Shown here piece by piece: positions 1-7,650 of a DNA stretch of 21,952 bases. The stretch is from the NCBI GenBank assembly GCA_002364975.1, contig DEYT01000011.1:4767-26718 (forward strand). Reading direction: 5' to 3'. This DNA comes from Opitutia bacterium UBA3151 (GTDB lineage: Bacteria; Verrucomicrobiota; Verrucomicrobiia; Opitutales; Seribacteraceae). A program made the position numbers and the translations under genes. The notes below the pieces were generated by a model. The model was not told the DNA's origin and did no database searches. It saw only the letters and a list, made by a program, of their open reading frames with translations. Numbering within the stretch: the first letter of the stretch is position 1; every line of letters begins with the position of its first letter.

Positions 1-1085
1 TCAAAAGTGGCAAGGTCTGAGCCTGATAAATTGGAATCTTTTGCTTGGTATCCACTACCGACATAGCCAAGTACATGGGCCGCGAGAGATTTTTGAGGAT
101 AATGACGAACTGATTTAGCTTGTACTTGTAATGGAGAATCAGTCGGAATGTTTTCTACCAAGGCAGCATATTCAGAGGGCAACAGATCGGTTGCAAGTTC
201 AAGCGGCATTACCAGCCTCCGATTCCAATGCTTTCGAATTTCATCCATGGAAATCTTTTTTTCCCGTTTTGTCATTTGGTTAACGGTATGGAGATACTTT
301 TCAACCACTGACAATCTTGCTTCCCAATCCAGCGAAAAGCCACTCGTTGAAAATTCATAAGGAGAAGATTCCTTATCAATTTGTGAAAATAATGAGGCAA
401 AAAGATTTTGTTTTTTGGATTTTTCCTCGCCCAAGTTTTTGGGCATACCATTCTTTCCTAGATCGAAATCCAAACTGAATAATCCAGCCGCATTCACCCT
501 GATTCTTTGTTCTGCGTTTAGCACCCTAAACTGTTCAATTTGAGAGGAAGAAGGAGGGATTTCACAGCTCCAAGTTCCTTTGCTATCAATATCAATATCG
601 ATTCTTTGATCTCCCAGAAAAACTTTGATTCTATCAAAAGAACTTTGAGCAGACAGAGATTCTCCAAAGACCCTAATCCTTCTATGCCTAATAAATTCTT
701 CTTCATAACACCGAATGATTAGCTGACCCAATGACAGATTCTCTTTCTTGTTTAGTAATTCTCTCAATTCATAAGCCATTCGTCTCAAATCTACTTTCCT
801 TTGCCAAATTTCCTGCTTCAATTGCTCAACATGTAGAACTGCAGCAAAATTTGCTCGGTTGCCAATTAGCAAGTTTCCATTTCTATCAAGCACATCACCT
901 CTTGCTCCAGGATTTATTATTCTTCTTTGACCCTGTTTTCTTTCTTTTATTTGGTACTCATCTGCTTGAAATACCTGCCTGAAGATCAAAAAGATGCAAA
1001 TGGTTGAAAAGAGCACCACATAGATCACTTTAAATAAGAGGAGTCGTCGTCCCTCTGGGTGGTGCTTTTCGATAATCTTTGTCAT
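1..1085 (-). CDS. mrdA: Penicillin-binding protein 2, N-terminal part (cut by window edge)
   Basis: The reading frame is open from the ATG at 1085-1083 to the first base of the window, giving about 361 residues without a stop, so the 3' end is missing. A short basic cytoplasmic N-terminus is followed by one membrane segment (about residues 15-36) and the class B PBP motif RGDVLDRNG (62-70). Near the edge comes AAHVLGYVG (about 335-343), which precedes the transpeptidase domain in this family. The active-site SxxK, SxN and KTG motifs would lie beyond the window. The ATG shares one base with the mreD stop (TAATG), so translation is probably coupled. PBP2 cross-links peptidoglycan in the periplasm during side-wall elongation with RodA and MreBCD. 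The stretch between the two motifs is about 270 residues, against about 100 in E. coli PBP2, so the pedestal domain appears enlarged. The family is clear; the assignment to PBP2 rather than another class B PBP rests on the mre context. Confidence 0.88.
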   Translation of the reverse strand, partial: MTKIIEKHHPEGRRLLLFKVIYVVLFSTICIFLIFRQVFQADEYQIKERKQGQRRIINPGARGDVLDRNGNLLIGNRANFAAVLHVEQLKQEIWQRKVDLRRMAYELRELLNKKENLSLGQLIIRCYEEEFIRHRRIRVFGESLSAQSSFDRIKVFLGDQRIDIDIDSKGTWSCEIPPSSSQIEQFRVLNAEQRIRVNAAGLFSLDFDLGKNGMPKNLGEEKSKKQNLFASLFSQIDKESSPYEFSTSGFSLDWEARLSVVEKYLHTVNQMTKREKKISMDEIRKHWNRRLVMPLELATDLLPSEYAALVENIPTDSPLQVQAKSVRHYPQKSLAAHVLGYVGSGYQAKDSNLSGSDLATF

Positions 1086-1609
1086 TATATTTTATCTTTT
1101 TCGAATATGGAATCGAAGATCAAAAGAGATTGTAAGTTTAGTTTGCTGAACCAAGGGCAAAGCACAAAGAACAGCAAACTTGAAATGCTTACATCAACCA
1201 TAAAACGCAAAGCATCCCAGGAACCCATTTTGAAATGGTAAAGAAATAAAAGTAAAAATAAACCGCAAGAGATCAAAAAATTTATTATTAAATGAATTAT
1301 GAAAGGTCTAGATGTGTTGTCGTAGGTTTTCGATTTTAGTGTGAGTTCTAAAAAAAGAAAACATAGTAAAAGACTAAAAACATGAAAACCAAGCGGCGTA
1401 CTGTAGATGTGATCTAATGAAATACCCGTTAAAATAATAACTATTTTGCTCCTTACAGGATCCAAGTGTATCAACGCAGGAAATAAGAAAAGGGCAGGTA
1501 GATATAAAAAAATCCCAAGAGAACTTACACTATGATTAATCAAACCATTGAGATGTAAAATAATTTGGTTAAGGAATAGGAGGATGGTTGCATGAAGGTT
1601 TTGCTTCAC
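1085..1609 (-). CDS. mreD: Rod shape-determining membrane protein MreD
   Basis: This 174-residue, very hydrophobic protein has about five membrane segments, and its length matches the MreD family (about 160-180). The segment with DPVRSKIVIILTGISLDHIYSTPLG resembles the conserved part of MreD in which an acidic residue (here D66) sits in a membrane helix. Its place directly between mreC and mrdA is the standard order for elongasome operons and is the strongest evidence. The start is GTG at 1609-1607, three bases after the mreC stop (TAAATTGTG), and the stop overlaps the mrdA start by one base. No Shine-Dalgarno sequence is visible, so translational coupling to mreC is likely. MreD works in the inner membrane with MreC and RodA/PBP2 to position cell-wall synthesis. 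Sequence conservation in this family is low, so the name depends partly on synteny. Confidence 0.88.
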   Translation of the reverse strand: MKQNLHATILLFLNQIILHLNGLINHSVSSLGIFLYLPALFLFPALIHLDPVRSKIVIILTGISLDHIYSTPLGFHVFSLLLCFLFLELTLKSKTYDNTSRPFIIHLIINFLISCGLFLLLFLYHFKMGSWDALRFMVDVSISSLLFFVLCPWFSKLNLQSLLIFDSIFEKDKI

Positions 1610-1612
1610 AAT

Positions 1613-2419
1613 TTAATTTTGTGGGACCAGCACCGTTACCTCTTGCAAACTACATAATTCTTTACTCATTACGACCTGGCCCATTTGAAAAAGCCCATCC
1701 TTTCCGCCTTCTAGTTCAACAACTTTTCCAAGCGATATCCCTTTGGGAAAGGTTCCACCTAATGGAGAAGTAATTAGTGAGAGAGGTTTTGTTTTTGAAG
1801 CAGAAAGATCTTGTGGCACATCGTACACAATTCCACTTGGAATGCCTCCCAAAGAAATGCCGTTTCCTTGAAAGGTAACAGGTCTTTCATCTCCTGCAAA
1901 ATGAGCAACGATTCGGAAGCTTGTATTGGTAATCAATTCTATTTCACTGCTCCTTGCCCCAACGGTATGAATTCTGCCGACAACTCCATCCTTAAAAATA
2001 ACCCCCAACCCCTTTTCAAGGCTGGAATTTTTACCCTTCCTTAAAGAGATACTCTGCCACCAACTCGGTAAAGAGCGCCGAGTTATTCTTGTAATTACAG
2101 GTTGGTATAACACAGGTGGATCTAAATCTAATTCTTTCTCTAGGTTTTGAATCCTAAGTCGGAGGCGACGGAGGCGGTCTGCCTCTTTTGAAAGAGATTC
2201 AATGTTTTTTACTTGAAGTGATTGGTTATGCCCAATCCGTTGTATTTGTTTTCCATTTTCGATTAAAGTTTTTTTGGAGTCGCTAAGGTGGCCCCAATAA
2301 TTAGAGAGGTCATCAAGTCGGGATGAAACATCCCATAAAGGAGCGTGGAACTCTGAGAATCCTGACTTTACCGCAAGCTTCCAAGATGAGGGAACGCCCC
2401 ACCAAAGCAGGCAAAACAA
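1613..2419 (-). CDS. mreC: Cell-shape protein MreC
   Basis: MreC is a bitopic inner-membrane protein whose periplasmic part activates PBP2 and links it to MreB. From the TTG start used here it has 268 residues: a hydrophobic N-terminus, a coiled-coil region (about 45-100, rich in Leu, Glu, Lys and Arg heptads) and a C-terminal beta domain. The GVIFKDGVVGRIHTVG stretch and the run of short beta repeats ending in VTVLVPQN are typical of the family. The start is uncertain. TTG 2419 lies inside the hydrophobic segment, but the frame stays open upstream to the mreB stop. It there encodes a basic stretch (REKSKSRPFFYLAL), so the true start may be a rare CTG at 2461-2459, giving 282 residues. There is no ATG or GTG in that extension. 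mreD starts three bases after the stop. Confidence 0.9.
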   Translation of the reverse strand: MFCLLWWGVPSSWKLAVKSGFSEFHAPLWDVSSRLDDLSNYWGHLSDSKKTLIENGKQIQRIGHNQSLQVKNIESLSKEADRLRRLRLRIQNLEKELDLDPPVLYQPVITRITRRSLPSWWQSISLRKGKNSSLEKGLGVIFKDGVVGRIHTVGARSSEIELITNTSFRIVAHFAGDERPVTFQGNGISLGGIPSGIVYDVPQDLSASKTKPLSLITSPLGGTFPKGISLGKVVELEGGKDGLFQMGQVVMSKELCSLQEVTVLVPQN

Positions 2420-2479
2420 AGCAAGGTAAAAGAAAGGTCTAGATTTTGATTTTTCTCTCAGATTTCCAAAGCTTTTATC

Positions 2480-3520
2480 TTACTGAGTAACCAGCCGATC
2501 AACTTGTTCACGACTCAGCGTACCGAGCAAATTAAGAAATTTACCCGTTCCGTTAGCGACACAACAGAGTGGATCATCCGCCTGGATGACTGTGAGCCCA
2601 GTAGCATCACTGATGACTTGATCTAAGCCCCTTATCAAAGCACCTCCGCCAGCCAAAACAATGCCACGATCAATAAGGTCAGCTGAGTGCTCCGGTTGAC
2701 ATCGATCCAAAGCATTTTTGACAAGATCAACGATTTGGGTCACGACTTCTTTTAAAGCCTCTTCCCTTATTTCTTGAGAAGTAATATGTTTAGTTACAGG
2801 CAATCCTGCAGTTGCGTCTCTGCCACGCACATCCATGGAAATTTCTCCGGTATCGAGCGGAGCAGCCGAGCCCACGGTAAATTTAATCTCTTCTGCAGTA
2901 CGCTCCCCGATCAATAGCTTATACTCCCTTTTCATATACGCCACGATAGCCTCATCCAGTTCATCTCCACCGACTCGTATACTCCTTTGATAGGAAACAC
3001 CCGAAATAGAAATGATAGCGACTTCGGTCGTACCACCACCGATATCTACAATCATATTTGCGTACTCTTCATCAATCGGTAGCCCAGCACCAATGGAAGC
3101 AGCCATAGGTTCACCCAAAAGTAGGACCTCTCTGGCACCAGCTCTAATAGCAGAGTCCTTAACAGCCCTTTTTTCAACAGCGGTAATTCCTGAGGGTACG
3201 GCAATTACCACACGAGGTGGTACGAGTTTTCTCTTATCCACCCTTTCGATGAAGTATCTAAGCATGGCTTCCGAGATTTCAAAATCAGCAATCACACCAT
3301 CTTTCATTGGGCGCAAAGCTTCAATCGTTCCGGGAGTTCTTCCAAGCATTCTTTTGGCATCGGCTCCAACTGCACAAACTTTCTTGCTCGTCTTGTACCT
3401 AGCAACCACGCTAGGCTCACGCAGGACAATTCCACGGTCACGAACGAAAACCAAGGTATTGGCAGTGCCTAAGTCGATTCCAATGTCATTGGAGAGAAAG
3501 CCGAAGAAATTTCCTATCAT
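2480..3520 (-). CDS. mreB: Actin-like cell-shape protein MreB
   Basis: MreB forms membrane-bound, ATP-dependent filaments that guide the elongation machinery. With the ATG at 3520-3518 the protein has 346 residues, the normal length. The N-terminal MIGNFFGFLSND is a membrane-binding amphipathic helix of the usual kind. Motifs in order are phosphate-1 DLGTAN (16-21), the catalytic-glutamate region GEPMAASIGAGLP (136-148, E137), phosphate-2 DIGGGTTE (159-166) and the adenosine motif AGGGALIRGLD near the C-terminus. The frame is open further upstream to a TTG at 3580, which would add 20 residues not expected in the family, so I prefer the ATG. No Shine-Dalgarno sequence is seen at either site. 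It is the first gene of mreB-mreC-mreD-mrdA. A 100-bp gap containing an inverted repeat separates it from lgt. The identity is secure. Confidence 0.96.
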   Translation of the reverse strand: MIGNFFGFLSNDIGIDLGTANTLVFVRDRGIVLREPSVVARYKTSKKVCAVGADAKRMLGRTPGTIEALRPMKDGVIADFEISEAMLRYFIERVDKRKLVPPRVVIAVPSGITAVEKRAVKDSAIRAGAREVLLLGEPMAASIGAGLPIDEEYANMIVDIGGGTTEVAIISISGVSYQRSIRVGGDELDEAIVAYMKREYKLLIGERTAEEIKFTVGSAAPLDTGEISMDVRGRDATAGLPVTKHITSQEIREEALKEVVTQIVDLVKNALDRCQPEHSADLIDRGIVLAGGGALIRGLDQVISDATGLTVIQADDPLCCVANGTGKFLNLLGTLSREQVDRLVTQ

Positions 3521-3603
3521 AGAATTATTGCAGTTAGAATGTTTTCTCTCTGTTTTCTGTCCGAAGTCAAAGCCAAACAACTAACATTTGATAATTTAGT
3601 ACT

Positions 3604-3618
3604 TTTTCTAGTAGAAAA
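3604..3618. repeat. 15-bp inverted repeat upstream of mreB
   Basis: TTTTCTA-G-TAGAAAA is a perfect inverted repeat with 7-bp arms and a 1-base centre. It lies just after the lgt stop codon (3621-3623) and about 85 bases upstream of the preferred mreB ATG. The one-base centre fits a dimeric-regulator operator better than an RNA hairpin, and there is no T-run that would make it a terminator. It is AT-rich and could be chance. It sits in the only gap of notable size in the CNNM-lgt-mre series. Confidence 0.3.
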
Positions 3619-3620
3619 TT

Positions 3621-4478
3621 TCATTTTATTTGGACAGATCTTGATTTAACTTTTTTGCGATTTAACAAAATTAGAATTATTCCACCGAAAAGTAAAAACA
3701 ATGAGTAAAACTGCCCTCTGGATAAATTCATAATTGGCGATGCATCTGGCTGTCGGAAAAATTCATTCCCAAATCTACAAATTGCATACAAAATCAGAAA
3801 TTCACCGGAAAGATGCCCTGGAATACTTTTAGTAATATTGCTATTCCAAAATCGGTATTGAATATATATAAAAGGAATGAGACCTTCAAATACAGCGGCA
3901 TATAGTTGAGATGGATGTCTGGCGATTTGGAGTGCAAAATCCGGTGCTTTAGGAAATAAAACGCCCCATGAGACCTCGGTTGTTTTACCCCACAACTCAC
4001 CATTAATAAAGTTTGCTATTCTTCCAAAAAATAGGCCGGGAGGCACTACGCTAACGATAAGGTCAGCAACGGGTAGAATATGTTGTTTAGAGTGCCGAGC
4101 GTACCAAATCGTGGCAATGATCACTCCTAGAAACCCACCGTGACTTGCCATCCCGCCTTCCCATACTCGTAGTAGAATTAGAGGATCTTCAATGAATTTA
4201 TTGAATTGATATAATAGAAGGAAACCAATTCTTCCGCCTAAGAGAACGCCCAGAACTTGAAAGGTCATCAAATTCAAAATCTGATCCCCTTCATAAGGAC
4301 TTCTTGCTTTCTTGTGATAAAGATTAAGTAAAAGAATGGCTGTTAAAAATCCCAAAAGGTATGAAACCCCGTACCACCTGATACCTCCTGGTCCCCAATT
4401 CCCCCAAGACTCAGGGAACTTCCACAAAAAGGGACTTAAGTTGTGACTCCAATAAGAAGAAAGTTCCGTGAAAATCAT
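3621..4478 (-). CDS. lgt: Prolipoprotein diacylglyceryl transferase
   Basis: Lgt moves a diacylglyceryl group from phosphatidylglycerol to the lipobox cysteine of prolipoproteins in the inner membrane, the first step of lipoprotein maturation. The 285-residue protein has about seven membrane segments. Recognised motifs are GGIRWYGVSYLLGF (31-44), GGMASHGGFLGV (108-119, with H113 matching the essential His of E. coli), the signature GRIANFINGELWG (152-164, with the essential Arg at R153), RHPSQLYAA (187-195) and RFGNEFFRQPD (235-245). The signature usually reads GRIGNF, so A155 is a mild change. The ATG at 4478 lies 6 bases after the stop of the CBS-domain gene, so the two are probably co-transcribed. 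No clear Shine-Dalgarno sequence is present. The call is secure. Confidence 0.96.
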   Translation of the reverse strand: MIFTELSSYWSHNLSPFLWKFPESWGNWGPGGIRWYGVSYLLGFLTAILLLNLYHKKARSPYEGDQILNLMTFQVLGVLLGGRIGFLLLYQFNKFIEDPLILLRVWEGGMASHGGFLGVIIATIWYARHSKQHILPVADLIVSVVPPGLFFGRIANFINGELWGKTTEVSWGVLFPKAPDFALQIARHPSQLYAAVFEGLIPFIYIQYRFWNSNITKSIPGHLSGEFLILYAICRFGNEFFRQPDASPIMNLSRGQFYSLFLLFGGIILILLNRKKVKSRSVQIK

Positions 4479-4484
4479 AAAATA

Positions 4485-5543
4485 TTAGCTAGTCGAGTCT
4501 TCTGGCAAAGCTAACTTTTCAATATGTTTTCTTTTTGCAAGTTCTCTCATGTCTACGGCAATATCATCATGCTCAAAAATCTCTTGCCCCAAGATACTTT
4601 CAATAATGTCTTCCATTGCAAGCACTCCTACAACTGATCCAAACTCATCCACAACCACACACAATTGAATATGTTCTGCCAGTAGTAACCTCAATGCTTT
4701 ATCAGCAGATACATTTTCCGGAATGAAAGTAGCGTCAAGAGCGATTTCTTCCAGTTTCAATTCTTGTTTGGTTTCAACCATTGAATTATGCAAATCTCTT
4801 CTTCGAACAATTCCTGTAATATGATCAATGCTTTCCTTGAAAATTGGGATTCGGGCAAAAGGAATATTGGGGTTTTCAAGAAAAGCATCCTCAACAGATA
4901 ATTTATCATCCAAGGCAAACATTACCGTCCTAGGAGTCATGATTTCATGAACCGGGACATCATCTAATTTTAATGCATTTGTAACCCAATCTTTTTCTTC
5001 TCTGGTTATGGTGCCTTCTTTGGCTCCCTTTCTCGCCAGTAGTATAATTTCTTGCTCATCGCTTTCTTCGCTTTTTTCTTTTGCAGGAACTACTGCTTGA
5101 ACTGTTGCCTTACAAACTTTTGAAAAAGGTGTCATTAATATTCGGACAAACCATAGCGGGTAAACGAGCATGTTCAAAAACTCGCTACGGTAGGAAACAG
5201 TAAGGTTTTTTGGAAGGATTTCGGCAAAGAATAAAATTCCTAAAGTCATACCAATTGCAAAGATGAGCAAGTTATTACCATTCCCCCCCAATGAATTTTC
5301 TGCAATACCACCCACAAGTGTTGCCCCAAGTGTATTGGCAATCGTGTTGAGACTGAGAATTGCTGAACTTGTCTCTTCTAGTTCATTTCGAAATTTTGCT
5401 AATAAATTTCCTCTCCTCGGAGAGGAAATCTTTAAATTCTCGATTTCAGCAGATGTGACACTCAAAATCATGGCTTCGAGGGTAGAGCAAAGCGCCGAAA
5501 TGCCAATAGTGAGAGTAATCGCTGAAACGAGTTCTATTGACAT
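4485..5543 (-). CDS. DUF21/CBS-domain membrane protein (CNNM/HlyC-CorC family)
   Basis: With the ATG at 5543-5541 this is a 352-residue membrane protein. Residues 1-150 form a DUF21 (CNNM) domain with three to four membrane segments, including the conserved FFAEILPKNL (105-114). An acidic linker (about 154-180) leads to a pair of CBS domains (about 200-260 and 265-325), the second ending in VVDEFGSVVGVLAMEDIIESILG. CBS pairs bind adenine nucleotides, and several family members export or sense magnesium. The C-terminal transporter-associated (CorC_HlyC) domain found in many bacterial relatives is absent; the chain stops about 30 residues after CBS2. A TTG 81 bases upstream is in frame, but the added residues lack the hydrophobic pattern, so I chose the ATG. 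Often labelled hemolysin, it is unlikely to be a toxin. The ion moved cannot be told from sequence. Confidence 0.85.
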   Translation of the reverse strand: MSIELVSAITLTIGISALCSTLEAMILSVTSAEIENLKISSPRRGNLLAKFRNELEETSSAILSLNTIANTLGATLVGGIAENSLGGNGNNLLIFAIGMTLGILFFAEILPKNLTVSYRSEFLNMLVYPLWFVRILMTPFSKVCKATVQAVVPAKEKSEESDEQEIILLARKGAKEGTITREEKDWVTNALKLDDVPVHEIMTPRTVMFALDDKLSVEDAFLENPNIPFARIPIFKESIDHITGIVRRRDLHNSMVETKQELKLEEIALDATFIPENVSADKALRLLLAEHIQLCVVVDEFGSVVGVLAMEDIIESILGQEIFEHDDIAVDMRELAKRKHIEKLALPEDSTS

Positions 5544-5643
5544 TACTACAGGAAGCGTTGGTCTTTGACGAAACCTAAAGACATTGTGGCTTATAAAAAG
5601 CCGCTTACAGTTAAATGCAAGCAAGTAAGATTTAAGATAGCTA
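5544..5643. promoter_or_regulatory. Divergent promoter region between CNNM gene and gcvT
   Basis: This 100-bp gap separates two divergently read genes, so it must hold promoters for both unless one transcript begins inside a gene. A TTGACG hexamer at 5565-5570 on the plus strand resembles a -35 box, but the best following -10-like run (TTATAA, 5591) is about 20 bases away, which is too far for a good sigma-70 site. A stem of GTGGCTT / AAGCCGC (5586-5592 and 5598-5604, one G-T pair, loop ATAAA) lies in the middle and could be an operator or a hairpin in the gcvT leader. No Shine-Dalgarno sequence precedes gcvT. Confidence 0.4.
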
Positions 5644-6735
5644 ATGAAAAAACTAATTCTAAACTCATTTCATGAGTCAAAAGGTGCCAAGTTTTCCCCG
5701 TTTGCTGGGTGGGATATGCCAATTTCCTACGGGAGCTCAATAAATGAGCATTTGGCAACTAGAGAGCAGGTAACCTCTTTTGATGTTAGTCACATGGGGG
5801 AAATTGAAGTAATGGGGAAAGAAAGCCAACGCTTTCTTTCATTTGTCCTTACCCAAAGCATTGAAAAATGTTTTGTAGGTGGATCAATTTACTCGCCAAT
5901 GTGTAACCATAAGGGAGGAACCGTTGACGATTTAATTGCCTACCAAAGGTCTGAAGACAATTTTTTACTTTGCGTCAATGCCTCCAATACGCAGAAAGAT
6001 TTTGAGCACCTCAAAGAACATGCGAAAGGTTTTGACTGTGAGTTGATAAACCAATCATCGGAATTTGGACAACTAGCTATTCAAGGCCCACTAAGTAATG
6101 AGAAAATCTCACTTTTATTGGGTCAAGAAATTGCAAAAATTCGTAAGATGGAGTTTCGAGAATTTAGCTGGGGGAGAACTAAAATTCTTGTAGCAAGAAC
6201 TGGTTACACTGGAGAAGATGGTTTTGAGATTTATTGCCCATCTGATCATCTTCTGAGCCTTGCTAATGCCTTAGAAGAATTATTCGAAAGCTCTAGTTCG
6301 AATTGGGCTGGGCTAGCTGCCCGAGATACTCTTAGGCTGGAGGCGGGATTCCCTCTGTACGGAAATGAGCTGACAGATGAAATTTCCCCTCTGCAAGCTG
6401 GATTAGAATGGTGTGTTGCATTAAACAAGGATGACTTTATTGGAAAGCATTCCCTTTTATCGGAAAAACAGGCAGGACTCGCGGGAAAGGTGAGATTCTA
6501 TCGAGCAGAAGGAAGACGGATTCCGAGATCTGGAATGAAGGTAATCCAAGGAGGTATAGAGATTGGTAGGGTTCTTTCTGGAGGGTACTCACCCTCAATA
6601 CAACTACCTATAGGAACGGTGTGGACTTCTAATGATTACAACAGCCAACTCTCCAGTGAGGTTGAAGTAAGAGGCCAACTTGTTGAGATTAAGTATGGTA
6701 AGCCTGTTTTAAGAGAATTGAGGAAGCAAAAATAA
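5644..6735 (+). CDS. gcvT: Aminomethyltransferase (glycine cleavage T protein)
   Basis: GcvT transfers the methylene group from aminomethyl-lipoyl GcvH to tetrahydrofolate, releasing ammonia, in the cytoplasmic glycine cleavage system. The 363-residue length is typical. Motifs seen are FSPFAGWDMPISYG (17-30), FDVSHMGEIEV (46-56), GGTVDDLIAY (91-100, containing the folate-binding Asp), GYTGEDGFEIY and the LAARDTLRLEAGFPLYGNEL stretch. It lacks the KGCYxGQE motif of the related YgfZ proteins, which supports GcvT. It is the only plus-strand gene here, reading away from the CNNM gene and towards the AmaP-like gene; the two stop codons are only 3 bases apart. GcvH and GcvP are not in the window, so the gene stands alone and its regulation is unknown. 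No glycine riboswitch is visible in the 100-bp leader. Confidence 0.94.
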   Translation: MKKLILNSFHESKGAKFSPFAGWDMPISYGSSINEHLATREQVTSFDVSHMGEIEVMGKESQRFLSFVLTQSIEKCFVGGSIYSPMCNHKGGTVDDLIAYQRSEDNFLLCVNASNTQKDFEHLKEHAKGFDCELINQSSEFGQLAIQGPLSNEKISLLLGQEIAKIRKMEFREFSWGRTKILVARTGYTGEDGFEIYCPSDHLLSLANALEELFESSSSNWAGLAARDTLRLEAGFPLYGNELTDEISPLQAGLEWCVALNKDDFIGKHSLLSEKQAGLAGKVRFYRAEGRRIPRSGMKVIQGGIEIGRVLSGGYSPSIQLPIGTVWTSNDYNSQLSSEVEVRGQLVEIKYGKPVLRELRKQK

Positions 6736-6738
6736 TCG

Positions 6739-7179
6739 TTATTGTTTATTTTCGTAAAAACCCTTGATAATAATGTCCACACCTTGGAAATTATCGAAAC
6801 TTAGTTTCTCGACCATAATTGTTTCCAATTTGTTTTTTAGATCAGAGCGAGTTTCTTTAATATTGCAGTCAGGTCTAACATTAAGCCTCACATGTAATCT
6901 AAGCCCATTTCCGACTTTTCGAATTGAAGAGTTTGGGAGATGAATTTCTGGAATATCCTCGCAAGTTCTTTTCACTAGTTCTTGGAGTGCATGCGGGGTG
7001 ATTTGCACTTTTCCATCATCATCTGAAAAGACGGGAACCAAATCCTTTTTCATTTTCCGTAAAGACCAAAGAACAAGTATCAGAAAAAGAAAAATTAAAA
7101 AAATGTACCAGTAAATAGGACTATCTAAAGCCTCGCTTAGAGACCAATAGTACAGTGTTTTTAAATCATCAAGTTTCAC
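6739..7179 (-). CDS. Membrane protein with Asp23-like domain (AmaP-like)
   Basis: This 146-residue protein has an N-terminal stretch, one strong membrane segment (about 22-41), a basic RKMKK stop-transfer, then a soluble domain (about 55-146). That domain has the pattern of an Asp23/Gls24 fold: ITPHALQELVKRTCEDIP followed by two beta stretches (GLRLHVRLNVRP, GVDIIIKGFY) around a helix. In Firmicutes, AmaP anchors Asp23 to the membrane, and here the gene follows an Asp23-family gene after 21 bases, so a similar anchor-client pair is likely. The similarity is of architecture and context; I cannot show direct homology to AmaP. The start is GTG 7179, with only a weak AAG-rich site before it. It is the last gene of the accB operon and ends 3 bases from the convergent gcvT. 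Confidence 0.7.
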   Translation of the reverse strand: MKLDDLKTLYYWSLSEALDSPIYWYIFLIFLFLILVLWSLRKMKKDLVPVFSDDDGKVQITPHALQELVKRTCEDIPEIHLPNSSIRKVGNGLRLHVRLNVRPDCNIKETRSDLKNKLETIMVEKLSFDNFQGVDIIIKGFYENKQ

Positions 7180-7200
7180 CTTATTGGTATTCAGAGGCGA

Positions 7201-7650
7201 TTAAGTAGTTTTTTCATTCCACTGAAGATCATCAGCTTCTTTATCTGTGGCTTCGAGTTTAATGTCGTCAATGACAACATCAATGTTTTTAACATGATTT
7301 CCAGTCATCGCTAAAATTTGGTCTCTGATAGCTTCTTGTATGGATACTCCAACCTTGGCTAAGTCGACCCCGAATTCTAGCACCACTCGAACTTCAATGT
7401 TATATCCACCATCGGCGGACTCTGATACTTTGACTCCTCTTTCAGATTCTTTTTTTGAGAAAAAGTCTGTAAGACCTTCTACTACTCCAGCGCCACCAAC
7501 ATTAACTACTCCAGTTACGGACTGGGTTGCTAGACGAACAATTCCAGCAACTACACTATGATTAATCCTTATTGAACCGAGTTCACTGGATTCTTCAGAG
7601 ATTGTGGGTATGGAATCTTCCGTGTTATCGTCCTTTTGTTTTCTTGTCAT
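7201..7650 (-). CDS. Asp23/Gls24 family protein (YqhY-like)
   Basis: This 149-residue soluble protein matches the Asp23/Gls24 (DUF322) family: a charged N-terminus (1-25), then GSIRINHSVVAGIVRLATQSVTGV with the family's I.....V..I....A....GV pattern. The linker VGGAGVVEGLTDFF is followed by a beta-rich half (GYNIEVRVVLEFGVDL) and a helix-strand end (QEAIRDQILAMTGNHVKNIDVVIDDI). The ATG overlaps the accC stop by four bases (ATGA), and a good GAGG ribosome site lies at 7664-7661, ten bases upstream inside accC, so it is read with accC. In Bacillus subtilis the family member YqhY is encoded right after accB-accC and its loss selects mutations in acc genes; the same order here suggests a role tied to acetyl-CoA carboxylase. 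In staphylococci, Asp23 is a membrane-associated envelope stress protein. The molecular function is unknown. Confidence 0.88.
   Translation of the reverse strand: MTRKQKDDNTEDSIPTISEESSELGSIRINHSVVAGIVRLATQSVTGVVNVGGAGVVEGLTDFFSKKESERGVKVSESADGGYNIEVRVVLEFGVDLAKVGVSIQEAIRDQILAMTGNHVKNIDVVIDDIKLEATDKEADDLQWNEKTT

Noticed and set aside
3521..3580. TTG start giving MreB 20 more residues
   Set aside because: The added residues are not part of the MreB family, and the ATG at 3520 starts exactly at the expected amphipathic helix.
3012..3584. 190-codon plus-strand reading frame opposite mreB
   Set aside because: It is the complement of a conserved gene; its composition is explained by MreB codons and it matches no known protein.
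5544..5624. TTG start giving the CNNM protein 27 more residues
   Set aside because: The extra residues are polar and basic without family similarity and would cover the divergent promoter region.
6733..6741. Short palindrome between the gcvT and AmaP-like stops as a two-way terminator
   Set aside because: It is formed by the two TAA stop codons themselves and is too short and AT-rich to be a terminator.
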